From Deferrisomatales bacterium (GTDB lineage: Bacteria; Desulfobacterota; Deferrisomatia; Deferrisomatales; JARGFW01): a DNA stretch of 51,471 nucleotides. Below, one piece after another: positions 8,320 through 16,082 of this stretch; position 1 is the first letter of the stretch, and every line of letters starts with the position of its first letter. Below the pieces are notes generated by a model that had not been told where the DNA came from, did not search any database, and saw only the letters and a program-made list of their open reading frames with translations. The stretch spans positions 4,830 through 56,300 of the forward strand of contig JARGFW010000009.1 in assembly GCA_029211085.1 (NCBI GenBank), given 5' to 3'. The translations under genes and the position numbers were made by a program.

Positions 8320-8392
8320 GGAGCACCGGGTGCGGGTCTTTTCAGCTTCCCGGCCTCCTAGCTTCCTAGCCGAGGGTCAAAGGAGTTTCCGC

Positions 8393-8782
8393 GTGGGCAA
8401 GAAGATCAAGATACTCATCGCCAAGCCGGGACTGGACGGCCACGACCGCGGGGCCAAGGTGGTGGCGCTGGCGCTCAAGGAGGCCGGCATGGAGGTCATC
8501 TACACCGGCCTGCACCAGAGCCTGGACGCCATTGTCGCGGCTGCCGTGCAGGAGGACGTGGACGCCATCGGGCTGTCCATCCTCACCGGCGGCCACCTGC
8601 CGATCTGCCGCAGGCTGCTGGAGAAGCTTCGGGACAAGGGCGCCGGAGACAAGATCGTGTTCGTCGGCGGGGTGATCCCGAAACGGGACTTCCCGGCGCT
8701 GGAGGGCATGGGCATCCGGGGGATCTTCCCCGGGGGGACGCCCTTCGAGCGGGCGGTCGAGTTCATCCAGAACAACGTATAG
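8393..8782 (+). CDS. B12-binding small subunit of a methylmalonyl-CoA-mutase-type enzyme
   Basis: A 129-residue cobalamin-binding domain with the base-off/His-on motif D15-G-H17-D-R-G20, then the SILTGGH and GG-VIPKRDF segments typical of the C-terminal domain of methylmalonyl-CoA mutase. It is encoded separately from the catalytic domain, as in archaea and several Desulfobacterota. The start is GTG at 8393, with AAAGGAG nine bases before it; the frame is open further upstream, but that part runs through repeat sequence. The large subunit follows after 11 bases, so the two are cotranscribed and presumably form the holoenzyme. Confidence 0.92.
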   Translation: MGKKIKILIAKPGLDGHDRGAKVVALALKEAGMEVIYTGLHQSLDAIVAAAVQEDVDAIGLSILTGGHLPICRRLLEKLRDKGAGDKIVFVGGVIPKRDFPALEGMGIRGIFPGGTPFERAVEFIQNNV

Positions 8783-8793
8783 GAGCGCGACCC

Positions 8794-10422
8794 ATGGACG
8801 TTGCCCGGTACATCAAAGACGACAAGGACGCGGTGCAGGACGTGATCCTGTCCTCCGGCATCCACGTGAAGGCCCGCTACGGCCCCGAGGACCTGGAGGC
8901 CGCGGGGTTCGACTACGCCACGGACCTCGGCGACCCGGGGCAGTACCCCTTCACCCGCAACATCTTCCCCGAGGGATACCGCTCCCGCGCCTGGACCACC
9001 CGCCAGTACACCGGCTTCGGCACACCCCGGGAGACCAACGAGCGCTTCAAACTGATGATCGACCACGGGCAGACCGGGCTGAACGTGGCCTTCGACCTGC
9101 CGACCCAGATGGGCTACGACTCGGACCACGAGATGGCCCATGGGGAGGTGGGCCGCGTCGGCATGGCGGTGGACAGCCTGCGGGACTTCGAGGTCGCGTT
9201 CGCGGGGATCGATCTGCACAAGGTGGGGGCGGGGCTGACCATCAACGCCGTGGCTTCGATCATGCTGGCCATGTACGAGGCCACGGCCGAGAAGCTCGGG
9301 TTCGACCGGGCGAAGATCTCCGCTACTCCGCAAAACGACATCCTCAAGGAGGTCATCGGCCGCGGCGCCTGGATCTACGCCCTGGAGCCGGCGATCAAGC
9401 TGATCGGCGATACCATCGAGTACTCCATCGAGGCGATGCCGCGCACCAATCCCGTCAGTGTGTGCGGCTACCATATCCGGGAATCGGGCGCCACGCCCGC
9501 CCAGGAGATGGCCTACGCGTTCCTGATCGCCAACGCCTACATCGACGAAGTGGTGCGACGCGGCTACGCACCGGACCAGTTCGTCGGGCGCTTCAGTTTC
9601 AACCTGAACATCTTCGGCAACCTCTGGGAGCAGGTGGCCAAGTTCCGTGCGGGCCGCAAGGTGTGGGCCCACAACCTGGTGGAGAAGTACCAGGTGAAGG
9701 ATCCGCGCAACCTGTGGCTGCGGGGGCTGTTCGCCGGGGGAGGTTCCGGCCTGACCAAGGCGGAGCCCGAGAACAACATCGTGCGCGGCGCCTACTACGG
9801 TCTGGCCGCGGCCCTGTCCGGCGCCCAGACCACCGCCCTGTGCAGCTTCGACGAGGCGTTCACCATCCCCACCCCGCGCTCCGCGCTGCTGAGCCTGCGT
9901 ACCTGTCAGCTGCTGATGGAAGAGGTGGGCATGCGCGACACCGTGGACCCCCTGGCCGGCTCCTACTTCGTCGAGACCCTGACCAAGCAGATGGAGGAGA
10001 AGATTCGCGAAGAGATGGAGGAGGTGGAACGGCAGGGCGGCATCGTCGAGGGCATCCGCACCGGCTTCATCCAGAAGAAGCTGGCGCGCCAGGCCTTCGA
10101 GTTCGAGGCGGCCGTGCAGAAGGGCGAGCTGGTGAAGGTGGGGGTCAACAAGTACGTCACCGAAGAAGAGCAGGAAGTGGAGCTCCACGAGTACAACGAA
10201 GCCTGGGCGGAGGAACAGATCGCCGGGCTCAAAGAACTGCGCATGACCCGCAACGCCCGGCCCGTGGCCGAGAGCCTCGGCACCCTGGAACGGGTCGCAC
10301 GGGAGGGCGGCAACACCATGTTCCCCTTGGTGGAGTGCTGTAAGGCCTACGCCACCGTCGGGGAGATGTCGGACGTGTTCCTGCAGGTCTTCGGGGCGTT
10401 CGACGAGCCGGGAATCTTTTAG
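8794..10422 (+). CDS. Large (catalytic) subunit of a B12-dependent acyl-CoA mutase, methylmalonyl-CoA mutase type
   Basis: A 542-residue TIM-barrel domain of the methylmalonyl-CoA mutase family, without the B12 domain, which the preceding gene encodes. Signature segments are VAFDLPTQMGYDSDH, NDILKE, SGYH-like VCGYHIRESGATPAQE and VDPLAGSYFVE. By alignment from memory with the Propionibacterium enzyme, the residues that recognise the carboxylate of methylmalonyl-CoA are kept: Tyr (Y72 in RQYTGFG), Arg (R190 in GRGAW) and His (H227). This argues for methylmalonyl-CoA or a close carboxylated acyl-CoA rather than isobutyryl-CoA, where Phe and Gln replace Tyr and Arg. The segment before it (TRNIFPEGYRSRAW) differs from the usual GPY-TMY form, so the substrate may be altered. 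No MeaB-type chaperone is nearby. Confidence 0.9.
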   Translation: MDVARYIKDDKDAVQDVILSSGIHVKARYGPEDLEAAGFDYATDLGDPGQYPFTRNIFPEGYRSRAWTTRQYTGFGTPRETNERFKLMIDHGQTGLNVAFDLPTQMGYDSDHEMAHGEVGRVGMAVDSLRDFEVAFAGIDLHKVGAGLTINAVASIMLAMYEATAEKLGFDRAKISATPQNDILKEVIGRGAWIYALEPAIKLIGDTIEYSIEAMPRTNPVSVCGYHIRESGATPAQEMAYAFLIANAYIDEVVRRGYAPDQFVGRFSFNLNIFGNLWEQVAKFRAGRKVWAHNLVEKYQVKDPRNLWLRGLFAGGGSGLTKAEPENNIVRGAYYGLAAALSGAQTTALCSFDEAFTIPTPRSALLSLRTCQLLMEEVGMRDTVDPLAGSYFVETLTKQMEEKIREEMEEVERQGGIVEGIRTGFIQKKLARQAFEFEAAVQKGELVKVGVNKYVTEEEQEVELHEYNEAWAEEQIAGLKELRMTRNARPVAESLGTLERVAREGGNTMFPLVECCKAYATVGEMSDVFLQVFGAFDEPGIF

Positions 10423-10423
10423 C

Positions 10424-10556
10424 GGTCAGCGGCTAGCCGTCAGCTCTCAGCTAGTGCGTCCTGCGGGTGCAGAAGCGCCGCGGAGAACGGAACACCAGTT
10501 CATGACGAGCCACCAAGAGCTTGATCTTGCTGACAGCTGACAGCTGATCGCTATCA
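10424..10556 (+). repeat. Paired inverted heptamer arrays flanking a 77-base core
   Basis: Left arm 10424-10451 has four heptamers (GGTCAGC GGCTAGC, then CGTCAGC TCTCAGC). Right arm 10529-10556 has four heptamers in the opposite sense (GCTGACA twice, GCTGATC, GCTATCA). The arms are approximately complementary and could fold over the 77-base core 10452-10528, which holds no gene. The unit fills most of the spacer between the mutase and hyuA. Confidence 0.7.
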
Positions 10557-10573
10557 GCCACGAAAGGTGACCC

Positions 10574-12679
10574 ATGTCCTACAAAATCGGCATCGACGTC
10601 GGAGGAACCTTCACCGACTTCCTGCTCACCCGCGGGGACGGGAGCAGCCAGATCTACAAGGTGCTCTCCACCCCCAAGGATCCCGCGATCGCGACCATCA
10701 GCGGGATCGAGGAGATGGCCCGGGAGCAGGGGCTGAGCACGGAGGCGTTCCTCAAGGAGGTCTCCACTATCGTCCACGGCACCACAGTGACCACCAACGC
10801 GACGCTCACCTACAACGGCGCCCGCACCGGACTGCTGACCACCGAGGGGGTCCGCGATGCCCTGGAGATGCGCAGGGGCATTCGCGAGGAGCAGTACAAC
10901 AACCGCTTTCAAAACGCCCAGCCGGTGGTTCCCCGCTACCTGCGCCTGCCCGTGCGGGAACGGCTCGACTACCGGGGCGCGGTGGTCACACCGTTGGACG
11001 AGGGCTCGGTGAGCGCGGCCCTGGAAACCTTCAAGGCCGAGGGGGTGGAGGCGATCGCCATCTGCTTCATGAACTCGTTTGCCAACGCCGACCACGAAAA
11101 GCGGGCGGCGCGCCTGGTGCGGGAGGCGATGCCCGAGGTGTTCTTGTCGGTGTCGAGCGAGATCAACCCGGCCATCCGCTTCTACGACCGGGTCTCCACC
11201 ACGGCGCTCAACGCCTACGTGGGGCCGGTGCTGGAACGCTACCTGCGCAGCCTGATGCGCAAGCTCGACGGCTTCGCCTTCCAGGGCATCCTGCTCATCA
11301 TGGCGTCCAACGGCGGCGTGATCGCCCCGGAGTCGGCCATGGAGCGGCCCGCGGTGACCCTGCTCTCGGGCCCCGCCGGCGGTCCTGTGGCGGGGCTGGC
11401 GTTCTCCCAGGGGCAGGGCTACCAGGACTGCATCACCTGTGACATGGGCGGAACCAGCTTCGATGTAGCCCTGGTCAAGGACGGGCAACCCCTCACCACC
11501 ACCGAAGGCTGTATCAACCGGCTGCGCATCAGCCTGCCCATGCTCGACGTCGTCACCATCGGCGCGGGCGGAGGCTCCATCGGTTGGATCGACGAGGGGG
11601 GGCTCTTGCGCATGGGGCCCCAGAGCGCAGGGGCCGACCCGGGCCCCGCTTGTTACGGCAAGGGGGGCACCCGTCCCGCCTGTACCGACGCGGATCTGGT
11701 GCTGGGCTATCTGGATCCGGAGTTCTTCGCCGGGGGCCGGATGAAACTGGACGTGGAGGCGGCCCGGCAGGCCATCAAGGAGAACATCGGGGTGCCCCTC
11801 GGTCTGGAGACCTACGAGGCCGCGGCGGGCATGTACGACGTGATCAACGTCTCCATGGCGGCCGCGGTGCGGGAGATCGCGGTCAACAACGGCTACGACC
11901 CGCGGGACTTTCCCCTGGTTACGGCGGGTGGTGCCGGCCCCAACCACGCCTGCATGATCGCCTTGGAGCTGGGGATCCCGGTGATCCTGGTGCCCCGGGA
12001 GTCGTCGATCTTCTGCGCCGCCGGGATGCTGCGCTCCGACCTCAAGCACGACCTGGTCTGCACCTACCCGACCCGGCTGGACCAGATGGACGCCGGGACG
12101 TTTCGCCAGCTGTGTGAGGACATGCGCCACCAGGGGGAGGCGCTGCTGCGCGCGGAGGGCATCGGGGAGGACCGGGTCAGCCTGTCCCTGACCCTCGACC
12201 TGCGCTACGTGCGCCAGTACCATGAGGTGGGTGTCTCGTTCACCTGGGAGGAGGCGATGGCGTGCGACGCTGCCAGGTTCGCCGCCCGGTTCCATCCCCA
12301 GCACGACGCCCTCTACGGGTACTCCCTGGAAGACAAAGGCACCCCGGTGGAGCTGTTGAACCTGCGGCTCACCGCCACCGGGGAGACGGACAAGCCCAGC
12401 CTCTCGCCCCAGGAGTTCGCCGGCGCCGATCCCGCTGCGGCCCGCAAGGGGGCGCGCAGCGTCTACCTCCCCAACGAGCGCACCTTCGCCGACGTGGTCG
12501 TCTACGACGGCATGCAGCTGAGCTACGGCAACCGGCTGCAGGGGCCGGCCATCATCGAACAGGTCAACACCACGACGTTCGTGTCCCCGGAGTTCGACGT
12601 GGTCGTGGATCGTCTGGGCACCTACACGCTCTACCTCAAGGAGATGGAGCGGGAGATCCTCGGGAGAATCCTCTCATGA
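10574..12679 (+). CDS. hyuA: HyuA-type hydantoinase/oxoprolinase (ATP-binding subunit)
   Basis: A 701-residue protein of the N-methylhydantoinase A / 5-oxoprolinase family, which uses ATP to activate and open cyclic amides, or (acetone and acetophenone carboxylases) to activate ketones. It has the ASKHA-type phosphate loops GIDVGGTFTD (residues 6-15), HGTTVTTNA, SGPAGGP and CDMGGTSFDVAL, and the metal-binding-type GGAGPNHA segment. AAAGGTGACCC precedes the ATG. The next gene, overlapping by four bases, encodes the matching HyuB subunit. Beside a molybdenum hydroxylase, a role in opening a lactam ring is attractive, but a carboxylase or another amidohydrolase is possible. The family alone does not fix the substrate. 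Confidence 0.88.
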   Translation: MSYKIGIDVGGTFTDFLLTRGDGSSQIYKVLSTPKDPAIATISGIEEMAREQGLSTEAFLKEVSTIVHGTTVTTNATLTYNGARTGLLTTEGVRDALEMRRGIREEQYNNRFQNAQPVVPRYLRLPVRERLDYRGAVVTPLDEGSVSAALETFKAEGVEAIAICFMNSFANADHEKRAARLVREAMPEVFLSVSSEINPAIRFYDRVSTTALNAYVGPVLERYLRSLMRKLDGFAFQGILLIMASNGGVIAPESAMERPAVTLLSGPAGGPVAGLAFSQGQGYQDCITCDMGGTSFDVALVKDGQPLTTTEGCINRLRISLPMLDVVTIGAGGGSIGWIDEGGLLRMGPQSAGADPGPACYGKGGTRPACTDADLVLGYLDPEFFAGGRMKLDVEAARQAIKENIGVPLGLETYEAAAGMYDVINVSMAAAVREIAVNNGYDPRDFPLVTAGGAGPNHACMIALELGIPVILVPRESSIFCAAGMLRSDLKHDLVCTYPTRLDQMDAGTFRQLCEDMRHQGEALLRAEGIGEDRVSLSLTLDLRYVRQYHEVGVSFTWEEAMACDAARFAARFHPQHDALYGYSLEDKGTPVELLNLRLTATGETDKPSLSPQEFAGADPAAARKGARSVYLPNERTFADVVVYDGMQLSYGNRLQGPAIIEQVNTTTFVSPEFDVVVDRLGTYTLYLKEMEREILGRILS

Positions 12680-14430
12680 GCGAAACGATCGCAATCGACA
12701 AGGTCCTGGTATCGATCCTCCAGCGGCGGCTGAAGAGCATCACCGAGGAGATGAGCATCGCCATGACGCGGACCACCCGGTCCCCGATCCTGTGCGAGGC
12801 CAAGGACTTCGTGACCGGCCTCTACGATGCCCAGGGCAACATCCTCGAACAGACCGAGAACCTGCCGATTCTGGCTTTCAGCCTGGCGCCGGTGTGCCGG
12901 TACATCATCGGCTACTACGGCGACGACATCCATCCGGGCGACGTCATCTTCCACAACGACGTCTTCAGCATGGGCAATCAGAACAACGACGTGGCCGTGT
13001 ACAAACCGATCTTCCACGGCGGCACCCTGGTGGCGTGGTCGGCGTGCAAGGGCCACCAGGCGGATATCGGCGGTGCGGTGCGCGGGGGCTACAACCCCCA
13101 GGCCACCGAGGTGTGGCAGGAAGCGTTGCGCATCCCGCCGGTGAAGGTCTACGAGAAGGGCAAGCTGCGCAAGGACGTGTGGGAGCTGATCTTCGCCAAC
13201 ATCCGGCTCGACATCGTCGAGGAGGACATGCGCGCCGAGATCGGCTCGTGCGTGGTGGGGGAGCGGGGGGTGCTCAAGATCCTCGAGCGCTATGGGCGCG
13301 ACGTGTTCGAGGCCCACAAGGAACACCTGTTCGACGCCACCGAGCGGATGATGCGCCAGGAGATCCGCTCCATCCCCGACGGCGTGTACACCGGGGAGGC
13401 CAAGGCCTACTACGACGGCAAGAACCCCGGGTCGGTGTATACCATCCGGGTGAAGATCACCGTGGACGACGGGGGCATCCACTTCGACTACACCGGCACC
13501 GACGCCCAGACACCCGGGTTCGTCAACGGCACCTTCACCTCCAGCGCCTCGGCGACCATTCTCACCTTCCTGCAGATGGTCAACCCCAACATCCCCCACA
13601 ACGAGGGGATGGTGCGGCCCATCGAGATCACCATCCCCGAGGGCACCTTGCTCAACGCCGCCTACCCGGCGGCGACCACCTACGGCAACCATCTGTGCCC
13701 CAACAACGCCGATGCGATCATGCGGGCCCTGGGGCCCGTGATCCCCGACCGGGTGACGGCGGAGTGGGGCGAGCTCCTGTGCAGCCTCACCACGGGCTTC
13801 GACCCGCGCAAGGGCGGAGAAGCCTTCGTCGACATCGGGTTCATGGGGCTCAAGGGCGGCTCGGGGGCGATCCAAGGCTGCAACGGTTACGACCACATCG
13901 GTATGATCGATGCCTCGGGCGGCGTGCTCGACCAGGACTACGAGATCTTCGAGCAGCAGACGCCTCACCTCCTCCTCAAACACGAGTACTGGCGCAACTC
14001 CGCCGGCGCCGGGCAGTGGCGGGGCGGTCTCGGCGTGGAGACGGAGTTCCTCATCCGCGGCGATAGCGTCAAACTGGTCACCTTCGGCGACGGCGACGTG
14101 GAGGCCTCCCGGGGAGCCCTGGGCGGCATGGAGGGAACCCTCAACGTCATCAAGCTGCGCTACCCGGACGGCACCTGGTACACCTGCACCACCAAGGACC
14201 TGGTCGAGGGCGTGCCGGAGGGCACCCTCTACTTCCAGCAGGCCGGCGGGGGCGGCGGGTGGGGCGATCCCAGAAGACGGGCGGAGGGGAGGGTGCTCGA
14301 GGACGTGCGCAACGGCGTGGTCAGCCTGGACAAGGCCTGCGAAGACTACGGCGTGTTCATCGACCCGACCACCTGGTCCGTGGACGAGGAAGAGACCCGC
14401 AAGCTCAGGGCGAAGGCGGAGGGGGCATGA
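12676..14430 (+). CDS. hyuB: HyuB-type hydantoinase subunit
   Basis: A 584-residue hydantoinase B / oxoprolinase family protein, the partner of HyuA. It starts at the ATG inside an ATGA overlap with hyuA, so translation is coupled. Landmarks include SILQRRLKSITEEMSIAMTRT at the N-terminus, FHNDVFSMGNQNNDV and KGHQADIGG in the middle, NPNIPHNEGM, and a glycine-rich GGGGGWGDP near the C-terminus. Length is normal for the family. The two subunits together form the ATP-dependent amidase or carboxylase. The stop overlaps the next gene's ATG by four bases, which couples it to the molybdenum hydroxylase FAD subunit. Confidence 0.88.
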   Translation: MSETIAIDKVLVSILQRRLKSITEEMSIAMTRTTRSPILCEAKDFVTGLYDAQGNILEQTENLPILAFSLAPVCRYIIGYYGDDIHPGDVIFHNDVFSMGNQNNDVAVYKPIFHGGTLVAWSACKGHQADIGGAVRGGYNPQATEVWQEALRIPPVKVYEKGKLRKDVWELIFANIRLDIVEEDMRAEIGSCVVGERGVLKILERYGRDVFEAHKEHLFDATERMMRQEIRSIPDGVYTGEAKAYYDGKNPGSVYTIRVKITVDDGGIHFDYTGTDAQTPGFVNGTFTSSASATILTFLQMVNPNIPHNEGMVRPIEITIPEGTLLNAAYPAATTYGNHLCPNNADAIMRALGPVIPDRVTAEWGELLCSLTTGFDPRKGGEAFVDIGFMGLKGGSGAIQGCNGYDHIGMIDASGGVLDQDYEIFEQQTPHLLLKHEYWRNSAGAGQWRGGLGVETEFLIRGDSVKLVTFGDGDVEASRGALGGMEGTLNVIKLRYPDGTWYTCTTKDLVEGVPEGTLYFQQAGGGGGWGDPRRRAEGRVLEDVRNGVVSLDKACEDYGVFIDPTTWSVDEEETRKLRAKAEGA

Positions 14431-15293
14431 ACAGTCTGGAGTACTTGCAGCCCCGTGACGTGGCCGAGGCGGTGACCCTGTTGACCGAGGCGGGCGGGGA
14501 GTACCTGCCCGTGACGGGGGCCACGGACGTCTGGGCCAACATCCGCTCGGGCAAGCTGGCGCCGCGGGGGCTGGTGTCCCTGACCGGCATCGCGCCCCTG
14601 CACGAGCTGCGCCTCGATGCGGGGGCGCTGGTGGTGGGGGCGGCCGTGACCCACGCCCGGATCGAGGACTCCGCCGAGGTGGCCGCGGTCTACCCGGCGC
14701 TGCACCGGGCGTGTTCCGCGGTGGGGTCGCGGCAGGTTCGCAACGTGGCCAGCCTGGGGGGGAACCTGTGCAACGCGGCGCCGTCGGCGGACTCGGCGGT
14801 GCCGGCCCTGCTCTACGACGCCGTGTGCGTCGCCGAAGGCCGCAGCGGGCGGCGCGAGATCCCCGCGGCGGAGTTCTTCCTCGGGCCCGGAAGAAACGCC
14901 CTGGCACCGGGAGAGATCCTGGTGGAGGTCCGCTTTCCGCGACCGCCGCTGGGAACCCGCGCGGACTACTGGAAGCTCACCCGCCGCAAGGGTGTGGAGC
15001 TGCCCATCCTGGGGGTCGGGGTGCGGCTCACGCCGGCCGCGGACGGCCACACCGTGGCCCAGGCGCGGATCGCCCTGGGCGTGGCCGGACCCGTGCCCAT
15101 GCGGGCCCGCGGGGCCGAAGCATTGCTGGAGGGTGAGGAGCCGACCGCGGAGCGGGTGAGCCGGGCCGCGGCGGCGGCGGCTGAGGAGTCCCAGGTGCGG
15201 GACTCGTGGCGGGGAAAGGCTTGGTACCGCCGCGAGATGATCCGTGTGCTGATCCCCCGGGTGATCGGACGGGCCGGGGTGTTCGTGAGCTAA
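14427..15293 (+). CDS. FAD-binding medium subunit of a molybdenum hydroxylase (CoxM/XdhB type)
   Basis: A 288-residue FAD subunit. Both flavin motifs are seen: TGATDVWANIRSG (N-terminal) and GSRQVRNVASLGGNLCNA with APSADS after it. It lacks the roughly 40-residue iron-sulfur loop found in the medium subunit of 4-hydroxybenzoyl-CoA reductase, so it is an ordinary hydroxylase/dehydrogenase subunit. It overlaps hyuB by ATGA. It passes electrons from the iron-sulfur subunit to its acceptor. Unusually, 315 non-coding bases separate it from the iron-sulfur subunit gene. Confidence 0.88.
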   Translation: MNSLEYLQPRDVAEAVTLLTEAGGEYLPVTGATDVWANIRSGKLAPRGLVSLTGIAPLHELRLDAGALVVGAAVTHARIEDSAEVAAVYPALHRACSAVGSRQVRNVASLGGNLCNAAPSADSAVPALLYDAVCVAEGRSGRREIPAAEFFLGPGRNALAPGEILVEVRFPRPPLGTRADYWKLTRRKGVELPILGVGVRLTPAADGHTVAQARIALGVAGPVPMRARGAEALLEGEEPTAERVSRAAAAAAEESQVRDSWRGKAWYRREMIRVLIPRVIGRAGVFVS

Positions 15294-15608
15294 GGAGCCG
15301 GGAGGGGCACAACAAGGCGACACACTGGGACCGTCGGTTGGGTCGGGTGTGGCACCTGCCCTCCGGCGGGCAGGAAACCTGCGCTCCTGTGGGGGCCCAT
15401 GGCGCGCGCGACTCCAGAGCTGCCGTGCCGTTGCCTCGGCAGCGTCGCCAGGGAACCTGACCGCGCTCCGGAAGGGAACTACACCCGACGCGAGGGCATG
15501 TGTGGTCGTGGTACTGGAAAAACCGAACGCTTGGCCGCCGCCAGGCGCATGCTTGGGGGCTGGAAGGCAAGGGGGGCTGAGCTTCCCAGCCGACAGAAAG
15601 GATTTCCC
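15294..15608 (+). other. Non-coding structured spacer inside the molybdenum hydroxylase operon
   Basis: No family-like gene is seen in these 315 bases, though one frame is open in line with the next gene. Three stem-loops are visible: CCTGCCC/GGGCAGG at 15355-15374, GCTGCC/GGCAGC at 15419-15443, and GGCTGGAAG/CTTCCCAGCC (one bulge) at 15558-15591, just before the ribosome-binding site AAAGGA. No T-run follows any of them. It may be a leader RNA controlling the two downstream subunits. It resembles no riboswitch I know. Confidence 0.4.
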
Positions 15609-16082
15609 ATGGAAAAACGGATTCACTGCACGGTCAACGGCGAGGCGGTCTCTGTTCTCGTGGAAGCGACGTGGAACCTCCTGCGGCTACTGCGGGAGGG
15701 GTTGGAGCTGACCGGGGCCAAGGAGGGGTGCGGCGCCGGGGAGTGTGGGGCCTGCACGGTGCTGGTGGATGGCAAGGCGGTGAACTCCTGCCTGTACCCG
15801 GCGTTCGAGGCGGAGGGGCGAGAGATCGTAACCATCGAGGGCCTGGCAGAGGGCAACGTGCTGCACCCGATCCAGAAGGCGTTCGCCGAGAACGGGGCGG
15901 TGCAGTGCGGCTTCTGCACCCCGGGGATGGTGCTGTCGGCCAAGGCGCTGCTGGATGTCACGCCCCTGCCCACCGATGCCCAGATCCGCACGGCGCTGGC
16001 GGGCAATCTGTGCCGCTGCACCGGGTACACCCAGATCATCGAGGCCGTGAAGGTCGCTGCCCAGGAGTGCTCCCATGGGTGA
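15609..16082 (+). CDS. [2Fe-2S] small subunit of a molybdenum hydroxylase (CoxS/XdhC-type iron-sulfur subunit)
   Basis: A 157-residue protein carrying two [2Fe-2S] clusters. The plant-type cluster uses C41-x4-C46-x2-C49 and C61 ([12 protein letters not shown]). The second uses C100-GF-C103 and C135-R-C137 (CGFCTPGM and CRCTGY). It transfers electrons from the molybdenum centre to the FAD subunit. ATG at 15609 is chosen because AAAGGA lies eight bases upstream and because the homologous domain begins there; the longer open frame upstream has no homology. Its stop overlaps the large subunit start by eight bases. Confidence 0.94.
   Translation: MEKRIHCTVNGEAVSVLVEATWNLLRLLREGLELTGAKEGCGAGECGACTVLVDGKAVNSCLYPAFEAEGREIVTIEGLAEGNVLHPIQKAFAENGAVQCGFCTPGMVLSAKALLDVTPLPTDAQIRTALAGNLCRCTGYTQIIEAVKVAAQECSHG

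Noticed and set aside
8794-10422. Isobutyryl-CoA mutase
   Set aside because: Tyr and Arg of the methylmalonyl type are present; the isobutyryl enzyme has Phe and Gln at these positions. An initial mis-alignment that suggested Phe and Lys was corrected by counting from the conserved His.
14427-15293. 4-Hydroxybenzoyl-CoA reductase medium subunit
   Set aside because: The extra iron-sulfur loop of that subunit is absent.
15399-15608. N-terminal extension of the iron-sulfur subunit of the hydroxylase
   Set aside because: The open frame upstream has no homology and the ribosome-binding site and domain start both point to 15609.
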